Shown: in pieces, positions 1 to 7,864 of the stretch
Position numbering within the stretch: position 1 is the first letter of the stretch
How the letters are laid out: each line of letters begins with the position of its first letter
DNA from: G963665495 sp963667575
GTDB lineage: Bacteria; Desulfobacterota; Desulfovibrionia; Desulfovibrionales; Desulfovibrionaceae
DNA: 64,000 bases
Direction of reading: 5' to 3'
Assembly (NCBI GenBank): GCA_963667575.2
Contig: CAXXHY010000061.1
Span: forward strand, 1-64,000
Notes under the pieces: generated by a model
What the model was told of the DNA's origin: nothing
Database searches by the model: none
Seen by the model: the letters and a program-made list of their open reading frames with translations, nothing else
Made by a program: the position numbers and the translations under genes

Positions 1-560
1 GACGAAATCGGCGGTAGCTGCGGGTTGAGTTGCCGGAGATAGTCGGGCGGCTCAACGCTTGGGAATTCCCAAGTTACATCGAATGCCCCGATCAAGCTGG
101 CCGGGTAGTCGGCCGGATTGTAGAGACTTCCAAGCTGATCGCGGGCAGCCGACTTGAGTTCCGCGAAATGCTCATCGAGCCGCCAAACGGCCTCGTCAAG
201 CTCTTCTTTGAACAGGTTCATCTGCTCGTTGACTGTGTCGATCCTGTCCTGGCGGATCAGGCGGAGGCCCGGCTCGGGATAGGGCAAGCTCATGGCGCCC
301 GCGTAGCTGAGAATCCGACCCTTCACCGCGGTAACCGCTCGGTACGCCGGATGCTTGCAGTCGAGCAGCTTCTTCCCCGCCGACAGGAAGTTTCCTTCAG
401 CGCCGAACGTGTCGGCTGCCTGCGAGCGCTGCTGGGGCGTGAGTGTCTTGCGCACGCCGAACCAGCTGAGTGAGACACGAATCGCGGCCATGGTGATTCG
501 CAGGCGCTGGGCTGGCCGGTCAGTCGTCTGAGAATTGGGATCATCGAGCAATGTGCTCAT
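1..560 (-). CDS. Unknown transposon cargo protein, C-terminus beyond window edge
   Basis: Reading from the ATG at 560 leftwards gives an open frame with no stop to the window edge (186 codons seen). It starts MSTLLDDPNSQTTDRP and continues with FGVRKTLTPQQRSQAAD and a long helical, charged middle (DRIDTVNEQMNLFKEELDEA). There is no signal peptide or membrane segment. The ATG overlaps the stop of the upstream gene (ATGA), so translation is probably coupled and the protein belongs to the same cargo operon as the AAA+ and TOPRIM genes. I do not recognise the family with confidence; the layout (GxRKxL start, then an all-helical body) is weakly reminiscent of DUF3150 proteins that accompany AAA ATPases in mobile elements, but that is a guess. 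Confidence 0.75.
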   Translation of the reverse strand, partial: MSTLLDDPNSQTTDRPAQRLRITMAAIRVSLSWFGVRKTLTPQQRSQAADTFGAEGNFLSAGKKLLDCKHPAYRAVTAVKGRILSYAGAMSLPYPEPGLRLIRQDRIDTVNEQMNLFKEELDEAVWRLDEHFAELKSAARDQLGSLYNPADYPASLIGAFDVTWEFPSVEPPDYLRQLNPQLPPIS

Positions 561-1053
561 TCTGGATTGTCCTCCTGGGATTGAAGGGTTGTGTTCGCCA
601 GTAGGCTGTTGATGCCATAGCGGCTGGCCGCTTGATCAGCGATTTCGTCCGTCAGGTTGATTAGGCCTTCCAGCAGATCTTTGTCGTTTGGGACAAGCGA
701 CGTAGATTTGCCCGGTGAAGCGAGTCCATGAGTTGGAGCAGTCGTTCGCGTTGGACTCGCAACAGCGGGCCGTCGATCGTGAGATCGAAAGAGTAGAGTG
801 TTTTCTTCCGGCACATAGGGGATCGCGTCAGGTAGCGACGCTGGCCACTGATGCCCATCGGGGCATAGGAGAGAGTTACGCGGCCACTTGGATCGCGAGC
901 GGTTGTTTGGCTATCCCAGGAGACATCCGTTCCACCCGCATATTGGAAAGTGCCGTCTTCAATTTGCAGTAGAAGGGCGATACCAGGGACCATTTCGAGC
1001 ATGCCCATGGCCGTGTGACCACACTCGGGGCAATCGTGAGGTAAGAAACGCAT
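557..1053 (-). pseudogene. Zinc-motif cargo protein, apparently frameshifted near 681
   Basis: The frame opening at 1053 begins MRFLPHDCPECGHTAMG, a CxxC zinc-ribbon-like start, and runs to a stop at 661. A second frame covering 557-814 carries a convincing C-terminus (KDLLEGLINLTDEIAD and on to SQEDNPE). Joining them at the AAA run at 680-682 (one base missing) gives one coherent product of about 165 residues: LSQTTK followed by DLLEGLINL. The gene lies 30 bases after the AAA+ gene, and its stop overlaps the next start as ATGA, which supports the joined reading. Function unknown. The alternative is two overlapping short genes. Confidence 0.55.
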
Positions 1054-1083
1054 ATGGCCGTGATTCCCGTTGTTGGCACTGAA

Positions 1084-2583
1084 TCAGTTGAGCGACGGAC
1101 CCGATCGGCGGACCTTCCGCCGGGACTTGGCTTTGGTGATGGGATTACCGCGGCAAATCCCTCCGGCTTCCGCATCCAGGCATCGTCCGGTAGCCCAGTT
1201 GCGCAAGCCTTCAACAGTCTCGTGAGCTGTTCGAGCAACCGGCACAACGTTCTGTGCAGCGGCGACCAACGGCACATCGAGAAGCGCTGCTAAACGACAG
1301 CAGGATCGAATCTCCGCGCCTGACCAGTCGGTATCCTCTGGCTTGGGTTGATCGGGGTCGAGATCGAAGAGATCGAAGTAGATGTTCCAAATGGCTTGAC
1401 GTTGCTCCGGTCCCGGCAGGTCCAGGAACCAGAGCCCGTCAAAGCGTTCGCTTCTTCCGAATTCGGGGGGCAGCTTGCTGATGTCGTTGCATGTGCAGAT
1501 CACGAAGCTGTCGCTCGTTCTGTCGTTGAGCCAACTGAGCAGCGTGCCGAAGAGCCTGGCCGTTACGCCCGAGTCGGTCTGCCCGGAACTGCCCACACCG
1601 GCGAGCGCTTTTTCGACCTCGTCGATTAAGCACACGCAGGGCGACATGGCGTCGATGCTTCGCAGGGCCGTGCGGATATTCTGCTCACTCTGCCCCACCA
1701 ATGAACCGAGGAGGGCACCAACATCGAGATTCAACGTGGGGCGACCTGTCTCATTGCCGAGTGATTTGGCGAACTGACTCTTCCCGCATCCAGGGGGTGA
1801 CAACAGCAGCACTCCGCGGGGGCGACGAAGCGGATCACGATGACCTTGCTGGCGCATGGCTCGCCTGCAAAAGCTCTTCAAAGCGTCGAGGCCACCGAGT
1901 CCGGCGAATGATTCGTTGCCCCGATGCAAGGACAAGAGTCCGTTCTTCTTGAGCATTCCGGCCTTGATCTGCCAAACGGCATCGGGTTGGACTTCGCCAT
2001 GCCGGACGAGGCTCAAACTGAACGCACCTTCCGCCTCGAAGCGACTCAAGCCGGCCGCCGCGTCGAGTACCCGTTCAAGTTCAGCAGCTTCTGGTAGTTC
2101 GCCGTCCTCCGTGGCGATGCCTTGTGCGATTTCAAGCAACTGAGCCCGATCGGGCAGCTCGTGGTTGACGATAACGAACAAGCGTTCCAGTTCGACAGGG
2201 AGCTGCACGACCGGAGCAAGCACGACAAGGAAGGCCCGATTGGCTTTGCCTTGCGTGATCTGGCGGGCAACGGCCTGAATGATCTCGGGTGAAGCGAGGA
2301 ACTTGTGAAAATTCTGAAGTACGAGCACAGCTGAACTGTCGGGCGAAGTCAGAGTGTTCACCGTGCGGATCGCTGCCAACGGATCGCTTCCTCCGGCATC
2401 CATGGGCTGTTCGGTACCAGGGATCTGCAGTCCCTGGTCAACGTCCCACACGGCAAGCCTCCAGTTTTCCTGCTGACAGAGTCGGCCGATTTCAACGAGG
2501 GCATCGTCGTGCTCATGGCTCTCGACCCAGATCCCAGTGAAACAGGCCGCGATGTATTCCGACAAGCGCTCTGCGAGCGTCAT
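1084..2583 (-). CDS. Ycf46-like AAA+ ATPase (transposon cargo)
   Basis: 499 residues. The C-terminal half is a classical AAA module: Walker A SPPGCGKSQ at about 262-270, Walker B CVCLIDEVEKAL at about 316-327, then a sensor-1-like FVICTCND and an arginine-finger region (FGRSERFDGLWFLDLPG). The N-terminal 220 residues resemble the degenerate P-loop-like domain that precedes the AAA module in Ycf46 proteins (NFHKFL, then LVVLAPVVQLPVELE). It is a soluble ATPase. Ycf46 function is poorly known. Neighbouring cargo genes encode Ycf35/DUF1257 and DUF2997 proteins, which I recall as frequent companions of this ATPase type. The C-terminal tail is strongly basic. Start chosen at the ATG at 2583. Confidence 0.85.
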   Translation of the reverse strand: MTLAERLSEYIAACFTGIWVESHEHDDALVEIGRLCQQENWRLAVWDVDQGLQIPGTEQPMDAGGSDPLAAIRTVNTLTSPDSSAVLVLQNFHKFLASPEIIQAVARQITQGKANRAFLVVLAPVVQLPVELERLFVIVNHELPDRAQLLEIAQGIATEDGELPEAAELERVLDAAAGLSRFEAEGAFSLSLVRHGEVQPDAVWQIKAGMLKKNGLLSLHRGNESFAGLGGLDALKSFCRRAMRQQGHRDPLRRPRGVLLLSPPGCGKSQFAKSLGNETGRPTLNLDVGALLGSLVGQSEQNIRTALRSIDAMSPCVCLIDEVEKALAGVGSSGQTDSGVTARLFGTLLSWLNDRTSDSFVICTCNDISKLPPEFGRSERFDGLWFLDLPGPEQRQAIWNIYFDLFDLDPDQPKPEDTDWSGAEIRSCCRLAALLDVPLVAAAQNVVPVARTAHETVEGLRNWATGRCLDAEAGGICRGNPITKAKSRRKVRRSGPSLN

Positions 2584-2624
2584 GGTGTTGGTCTCCTAGA
2601 AAGGGAAGGTGTGAATCGAGATAC

Positions 2625-3330
2625 TCAGCGGCCTGAATGGATCAGCCGAAGCATCGCTTCCAGCCACGACCGTACTTCGCCTTGTGGATCAAGCTCGGCG
2701 AGTCGCTGGGGCGTCATTCGCTCAACAGCCGCTCGATTGAGCCATTGCTTGACACGGTTGCGACGCCGCGTCTTCGCCCGCCGCGGAAGCTCATCCCCAG
2801 GATTTGTCTGGATAGTCTCGGGCGTAACACGAACGAGCAATCAGATCGGCCACGTCATCGTTGCTACCGAACTTGACATCAACACCATTAGCCTCACGAA
2901 TCGCTGCCGGATGAACGTAGTTCTCCATTGACCGTTTCGATGTAACGACGGCACAACATCCGGGCCGACTGTTTACCACGTTGGCGTATTGCCATCGCAA
3001 TTCGGTTTCAGGTGAGGTCTCACGATCGCAGATGTGAAACTCCGGCTTAGCAAGGGGAGCCAGCCGATGGGTCCATTGCATAAGGTCCACTCCTCCCCAA
3101 GGGACGAAGACCAGCTGACCACGATGCTCCATGGCACCCAGATCAGGAAGATCCGAGTTGTGGGCGTGAAGCATGGCACTGATTCCACGGAGAAAGGCAA
3201 TGTCATGAACGCCTTCGACGATAACAAGCAGTTTCGGCGTGCGCTTGACGGGTCGGTGTGCTGGTGAACGGCCTGGCCTCCATGAGAACAGGCGGGCCAA
3301 GCGTGCCCATGGGCGCGCGTAGTGCGACAT
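2625..3330 (-). pseudogene. TOPRIM-domain nuclease-like protein, frameshifted at 2795-2798
   Basis: The ATG at 3330 has a GGAG Shine-Dalgarno sequence 8 bases upstream. The protein reads MSHYARPWARLARLF, then a TOPRIM-like core: KLLVIVEGVHDIAFLRGI (catalytic Glu in VEG) and later FHICDRE (acidic pair), followed by SKRSMENYVHPAAI. The frame stops at 2791 after DYPDKSWG, while the next frame carries the expected tail (DELPRRAKTRRRNRVKQWLN to AELDPQGEVRSWLE). The join is at the GGGG run at 2795-2798, one G too many. Repaired length is about 234 residues. TOPRIM/OLD-like proteins are typically nucleases or nuclease-like subunits of conflict systems; the activity here is inferred. Confidence 0.7.
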
Positions 3331-3386
3331 TGATATCTCCAACGTCTTGAAGAAGGTGGGGCAGAAAAGAACGAGGACGTGGCTGG

Positions 3387-3582
3387 TCAGGCCTGCTGCC
3401 GGTTCTGGGCTTCCGTCTGAACCGCCTGGTGGAATTCGGACGTGAGCCGTTCGCCCGTCTGTCGGCCGAGAGCCTCTTCGAGAAACTTGCTGGCATCGCG
3501 GCAGGAAGGTCCGGTGAAGCCGTTCGTTTGTACGATAGTCCTCACCAGTAGGTGCGACGATGATCTCGATTGTCCGTTTCAT
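3387..3582 (-). pseudogene. DUF2997 small protein, frameshifted near 3540
   Basis: Starts MKRTIEIIVAPTGE at 3582, overlapping the stop of the Ycf35 gene (ATGA). After one extra G at 3540-3541 the frame must shift to give the conserved body TIVQTNGFTGPSCRDASKF, then LEEALGRQTGERLTSEFHQA, ending QNRQQA at 3387. The repaired product of about 64 residues matches the DUF2997 pattern: an N-terminal strand, the G-F-x-G-x-x-C motif and a helical tail. Function unknown. I recall that the family travels with DUF1257 and Ycf46-type ATPases, which is the arrangement here. Confidence 0.7.
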
Positions 3583-3950
3583 TGGGTCCCCCCTTCGATG
3601 CCCACGACGAGCTTGATCGAGCCGTCGGCCAGGGCTTGCTCGGAGACAGCGTGCCCGCGCTTTCGCGCCTCGATGCGGCATTTCTCAACCGAATAGCGCT
3701 GAATGAAGTCATTGAGGCGTTCCTGGGACCCCCACCTTCCCTCGTAATTGTCATACAGGGCCTGGCCGGTCGACAGATCGCAGACAACCGGATATCTCCA
3801 GTCCGGAAGTTCAACGGCCAGGCCAACCACCTCGCCAGAAAACAACCGGTGTCTACCGTGAACCGGCTCCGGCAATCGCAACCGGCCACACGCTGCTCGC
3901 ACGGCCGCCGCGTCACGGATTTCGGTAGTGATAGTGACAACATGGGACAT
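3579..3950 (-). CDS. Ycf35-like DUF1257 protein (transposon cargo)
   Basis: 123 residues starting MSHVVTITTEIRDAAAVRAA, the hallmark of DUF1257/Ycf35 proteins, followed by LRLPEP, a central strand region (GLAVELPDWRYPVVCDL), a helical part ending in QRYSVEKCRIEARKRGHAV and the closing strand LADGSIKLVVG. The frame is intact, unlike the DUF2997 gene it overlaps by four bases downstream. Ycf35 is known from plastid and cyanobacterial genomes as well as bacterial accessory regions; its molecular role is not established. It is the first gene of the DUF1257-DUF2997-TOPRIM-AAA set. Confidence 0.85.
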   Translation of the reverse strand: MSHVVTITTEIRDAAAVRAACGRLRLPEPVHGRHRLFSGEVVGLAVELPDWRYPVVCDLSTGQALYDNYEGRWGSQERLNDFIQRYSVEKCRIEARKRGHAVSEQALADGSIKLVVGIEGGTQ

Positions 3951-4022
3951 TCGGTTTGCCCTCCAGATTCGTAATGGTGTAGATGGTCTGTTGCAGCAAC
4001 CGCGTTTGAGATTATGCCTGGG

Positions 4023-4595
4023 TCAAATGGCAGCTTGATCGGCATCGCTGAATTCAGAGTCACTCGGTGACTCCTCGTACGCGATGGCCGCACGGCGCTC
4101 TGCCGGTGCGGGAAGAAACAAAGGGCTCTCTGCACTGAGATCTTCGATGAGCACCTCCGCAACGGCCGCGTCATCGGCCTGAGCCGGCTCGCGATGAAGC
4201 AGATACCAGCAGAGGATCAAAGGCAGAACGCAAGCGACTACCATGCCAACCTGCATAATGGTTGCGGCGATGATCGGATCGCGGTGTTGCTGGGCGGCCA
4301 GCCGGCGGCGATCCTCTTCCAATTGATCCCGCTGTCGGCCAATTTCGGTACGCTCCGCCTGGATGTCGCGTTGGAGAGAGATGATCTCTTTCCGGACGCT
4401 ACTGTCCGCCTCGACCAATTCTCTGGCGCCCTGGGTCACTTCCTGCTGAAGCTGGGCCATTTGTTGGCTTTGGGCCGCCTGCTGACGGGCGTGCTCCTCG
4501 GCCATTCGCGCAACCCGTTCATCCTCGTCACAGCCGATCATCCCGAACATGAGAATCAGCAGGATCAGCATGTGCGGTATCTGGTGTACACGCAT
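4023..4595 (-). CDS. Predicted lipoprotein with coiled coil and membrane segment
   Basis: 190 residues from the ATG at 4595, chosen because GGGAGGAG lies just upstream and because it exposes a lipoprotein signal: MRVHQIPHMLILLILMFGMI followed by a lipobox ending in Gly-Cys. The mature part is a long Gln/Glu-rich coiled coil (QSQQMAQLQQEVTQGAREL, DQLEEDRRRLAAQQ), then a transmembrane segment (MQVGMVVACVLPLILCWYLL) and an acidic C-terminus. Topology would be outer face, then membrane, then cytoplasm. It lies between the transposition genes and the Ycf35 cluster. No family recognised. Confidence 0.7.
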   Translation of the reverse strand: MRVHQIPHMLILLILMFGMIGCDEDERVARMAEEHARQQAAQSQQMAQLQQEVTQGARELVEADSSVRKEIISLQRDIQAERTEIGRQRDQLEEDRRRLAAQQHRDPIIAATIMQVGMVVACVLPLILCWYLLHREPAQADDAAVAEVLIEDLSAESPLFLPAPAERRAAIAYEESPSDSEFSDADQAAI

Positions 4596-4725
4596 CACTC
4601 CTCCCTCGTGTAAGTAGGCGCTTGAGTATCCGCTGCAACCCTTGCCGCAGCCGACGTTCCTTGACCAGCCCGATGACAGCCAGCAGAAGGGCCAAGGACA
4701 GGCAGGCACTGAACATGAAATTCAA
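4528..4725 (-). CDS. Small single-pass membrane protein
   Basis: 65 residues from a TTG at 4725, preceded by AGGAG at 8 bases; an ATG three codons later is the alternative start. It begins with a hydrophobic segment (FMFSACLSLALLLAVIGLV) followed by a basic amphipathic stretch (KERRLRQGLQRILKRLL). The last 20 or so codons overlap the start of the lipoprotein gene in another frame, so its end may be less constrained. The pair may act together at the membrane. No function is assigned. Confidence 0.45.
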   Translation of the reverse strand: MNFMFSACLSLALLLAVIGLVKERRLRQGLQRILKRLLTRGRSDACTPDTAHADPADSHVRDDRL

Positions 4726-4777
4726 ATTGTTGGCTCCTCTCTTGTTACAGGTGTGTGTGGAAGTGCGACCAGAACTA

Positions 4778-6724
4778 CTAATCGCCGCATCGAGTGTTTC
4801 TTTGCCGTGAGACAGCGTTCAGATCTTCACGCCGATATAGCGAGAAACCGGCACCTGGCGTAACCCGCTTGCCGTAGACGGCTTGGATGCGGCCTTCAAC
4901 TTCCCATCGTGAGAGTGTGGATCGACTGACGTTTTGCAGGCGGCAGGCCTCGTCGGCCAGACAGTATTCCGACCGGAAGCGTTCCACTTCCTTATGGGAA
5001 ACAACTTGAGCGCGGCCAACTCTTCGAGCTTTGAGAAATCCAGCTGCAATCCACTTGTTGAGGACGGTTGTCTTGATTGGCCGGTCCGGAAAAAGGATTT
5101 TGGTGAGCTGGTGGATCGAGTAGCCTCCGGCCTGATTTCGGATATCGCGGATCTTTGGTGCAAGTGCAACCAAGTCGGCATGACGCACGACGATCCCATG
5201 GAGACGCTTTTGGGGATCGGCCATGCGGGCAGACAGCTCTCCGGACAGGATGAACTCAATCAAAGCGCCGAGTGTGAGACCGGTTGGGCCGAATTTGCGA
5301 GTGGCCTGACGAATTGTGATCCAACGATTCGCTGCAAGTCTGCCTTTGGGAAGTTGCTGGTAGACCGATTCCAAATCAGTAACCGAGGCTTGCAGAATCT
5401 GCCAACCTTTGGCCGTACGAACGGCCCGTGAAAGCACGGCGCGGTGGATCAGCTCCAAGACCGCATGTCGACCGATCCCCAGGCGAGCCGCGACCGTTTT
5501 CACATCCAGGGCGTCTTGTAGTTCGCGTTTCAGCGTCTCAACTGACTGCCGCAAGACAAGTCCGACCGAGCGGCCGTTTGATCCGGCCGAATGAAGCTTG
5601 CCGGTCAAGATCCCACGGTCGATCAACGATGCGATCGCGCTGTGTCGCAGGCCAAGTATCTTGGCGGCGTCGGTTTGGGTGATCCAGGATCGTCCGTCGA
5701 GCCCGGCGCGATGTCCGAGTTTCGCAAAGAGACATATCTTCGTGCTGAGATGACCACCGTCATATCGCTCAAGTAGGTATCGCCGCAGGGCGTCGGCCGG
5801 TGCTGCGTGTCCTGCATTCTCCAGTCGGGCGGCGTGACGTAGGAGTGTTCCAAACCGGCGCCCCACACCGGTCGAAGTGGACTTGTGTTTGTCGATCCGT
5901 TGGAATTCATCGAGAAAGGCCTCTTGGCGCTGGGGCCAATCGGCGAGGATCTCGGCTGTGGCGAGCCAAGCCACCTCAGCGGGCCTAGTGTTTGCAGCGA
6001 TGCCAAGTCGTTCTGCAACGTTGATGAGCCAATCGGGTGTCTTGGTGACGGCCGCTGCCAAGTGTGTGGCCCACCGGAACCAGGTGGCTGGCGATGTTTC
6101 AGGGGCAGGAAGGAACCGGCCGAGTAGCAGTTGATGGAGTTTTGTCGCCAGCTTTGCGCCATAGGCAGACATGCGTATGGAGTCGGCGTCACGCAGATCA
6201 GCTCCGCACGTACATCGTACGACATCCGAACGGTCCGATCGCAATGGTCGGTGACAGGCAGAACACCGATCGATGAGCAAACATCGGTGTTCCGTACAGA
6301 CCGGTACCGGCCGAAACGACCAGAGCAGTCTCTCATTGGGAATTGAATCCTCGCTCAGGCAGTATGGGCATATCGACCGAGCAGACGCGAAATACCGTTG
6401 GGCCGTCTTCGAGTTGCACCTTTGAGACGTATGCTGCTTTTTGGATACAAGCTCGAGCGAAGATGCATAGTGATGTACAGTCAGAGAGAGGAGTCTTTCT
6501 GCCGGCAAGCGAAGCAATTTGGCAATATGATCCAAGACTGGTCCCGGCGCGAGTTCATTAAGATGCGGCGGCAACGAACCCTGAGTCAGAAGAAGAGCCG
6601 CCAGTTGCCGAGGGGTCTCATAGGCCATGGCGTGAGAAGTTCTTCGGATGAGACTGTTCAGAGACTCATCCGGCAGTGGCACTGCCCGGGCCGGTAGTGG
6701 CCGGGCAGGAGCAGTGGATGTCAT
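4778..6724 (-). CDS. tniQ: TniQ/TnsD-like transposon targeting protein, long form
   Basis: 648 residues. The N-terminus is a TniQ domain: PDESLNSLIRRTSHA, then the zinc-binding set CPYC (about 118), CTEH, CSAC and CTCG, typical of TniQ/TnsD. The C-terminal half holds several successive winged-helix or excisionase-like modules: WITQTDAAKILGLRHSAIAS, VKTVAARLGIGRHAVLELI, YSIHQLTKILFPDRPIKT and LADEACRLQNVSRSTLSRW. Short TniQ proteins have about 300-400 residues, so this is a TnsD-like version, inferred to recognise a specific DNA target through the C-terminal modules. Its ATG overlaps the tniB stop (ATGA), so it is the last gene of the transposition operon. Confidence 0.9.
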   Translation of the reverse strand: MTSTAPARPLPARAVPLPDESLNSLIRRTSHAMAYETPRQLAALLLTQGSLPPHLNELAPGPVLDHIAKLLRLPAERLLSLTVHHYASSLELVSKKQHTSQRCNSKTAQRYFASARSICPYCLSEDSIPNERLLWSFRPVPVCTEHRCLLIDRCSACHRPLRSDRSDVVRCTCGADLRDADSIRMSAYGAKLATKLHQLLLGRFLPAPETSPATWFRWATHLAAAVTKTPDWLINVAERLGIAANTRPAEVAWLATAEILADWPQRQEAFLDEFQRIDKHKSTSTGVGRRFGTLLRHAARLENAGHAAPADALRRYLLERYDGGHLSTKICLFAKLGHRAGLDGRSWITQTDAAKILGLRHSAIASLIDRGILTGKLHSAGSNGRSVGLVLRQSVETLKRELQDALDVKTVAARLGIGRHAVLELIHRAVLSRAVRTAKGWQILQASVTDLESVYQQLPKGRLAANRWITIRQATRKFGPTGLTLGALIEFILSGELSARMADPQKRLHGIVVRHADLVALAPKIRDIRNQAGGYSIHQLTKILFPDRPIKTTVLNKWIAAGFLKARRVGRAQVVSHKEVERFRSEYCLADEACRLQNVSRSTLSRWEVEGRIQAVYGKRVTPGAGFSLYRREDLNAVSRQRNTRCGD

Positions 6725-7788
6725 TGGCGGCCTCCTAAGTAGTCCGATGCCTTGGCCGATCGTTTTCGAGTCTTGGAGGCCTTGGGGCTGAGGCCGACTC
6801 CGGCTGAGCGGCCTTGATCGGCTGCCTGTACTCGATCCAAGGCACCCTGGTCAAGCTTGCCAATGAACGGGTTGGTCTGCTCGGCAAGGACCCGCTGCTG
6901 GGCCAGTTTTTGCTCGAAGACCCGAGCCAGATCGGTCAGCTCGAGAGAATGACTATTGCGCCCGATCGCCTCGGCCACTGCGCCTCGCAACAGCGTCATC
7001 AGGTAATCGGGGATCCCGCGGCAGGCCAGGTACAACCGTCCGGCCGTCTCGGCATCCGCCAAAGCGGACGTCCTGGCCAAGGGCAACGTCTCGTCCAGCT
7101 TTTTGAGCATGCCGCAGAACTCACGCCGTCCTTGGGCGGTGCGCCATGTGAAGCAACGCAGGGTAAGCCGTTCTTTGAACCGGCGTTCTGTGTGTTCAGC
7201 GCGAAGCACGTACTCAGCTTCCGGCATCCCACAAACGACGATGGGAATACCTGTGTTGACAATCAACACCTTGAGCCACTGGGACGCCTTGGTCATCACC
7301 TTGGCCCTGTCGGCGTCAAAAAGGTGATGGAACTCGTCCATAACGATCAGCTGCACACCGCAGTGCCGCAGCAGACGAACGGCCCGATTGGTCAGAGTCT
7401 GCACGGTGCCGCTGGACCAGGCCGGGTCGCCCAGGGCCAAGAGCAGATCGGCGGCGATACCCTTGGGCCGGGCATCGGGCTGGAGCGTGACCTTCAAAAC
7501 CGGTTGCCAGGTGGCATCTTCGGTTTCTTCTGAAGGGTGCAACCGGCAGTAATGATCGACCACGCTGGTCTTGCCGACACCTGAGGCTCCAAGGATGGCG
7601 CCGCAGACCGGTTCTCCGCTTACTCGGCTGCCCTGATGACAACGGTTCATCAGGGCAACCGCCTCGCGGAATCGCGGATGAAGCACGATGAGCTGATGGG
7701 CGTAGGTGATACGGTCCTCGGCAGGTATCCTCCGCCAATCACGCCGCTCACTGACGTCTTTGGGAGTAAGCTGTTTGGGCATGGGCAA
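6721..7788 (-). CDS. tniB: TniB/TnsC-like AAA+ transposition regulator
   Basis: 355 residues. AAA+ ATPase with Walker A GASGVGKTS at about 67-75 and Walker B LIVMDEFHHL at about 146-155, preceded by the TniB signature around WRRIPAEDRITYAHQL. TnsC/TniB proteins couple the target selector (TniQ/TnsD) to the transposase (TniA/TnsB) by forming ATP-dependent filaments on target DNA. The C-terminal 60 residues are basic and probably contact a partner. It is separated from tniA by 76 bases and overlaps tniQ by four bases, so it is part of one operon. Confidence 0.93.
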   Translation of the reverse strand: MPMPKQLTPKDVSERRDWRRIPAEDRITYAHQLIVLHPRFREAVALMNRCHQGSRVSGEPVCGAILGASGVGKTSVVDHYCRLHPSEETEDATWQPVLKVTLQPDARPKGIAADLLLALGDPAWSSGTVQTLTNRAVRLLRHCGVQLIVMDEFHHLFDADRAKVMTKASQWLKVLIVNTGIPIVVCGMPEAEYVLRAEHTERRFKERLTLRCFTWRTAQGRREFCGMLKKLDETLPLARTSALADAETAGRLYLACRGIPDYLMTLLRGAVAEAIGRNSHSLELTDLARVFEQKLAQQRVLAEQTNPFIGKLDQGALDRVQAADQGRSAGVGLSPKASKTRKRSAKASDYLGGRQ

Positions 7789-7864
7789 CCTATTTGGGGA
7801 TAAGCGGAGTTGGACACAAACGGATATAGCTCAGCCGATTTGGCACTTGAAGACTGCCGGTCAA

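Noticed and set aside
30..473. Plus-strand frame of 147 residues
   Set aside because: Antisense to the minus-strand partial gene ending off the window edge, which has the better composition and a coupled start.
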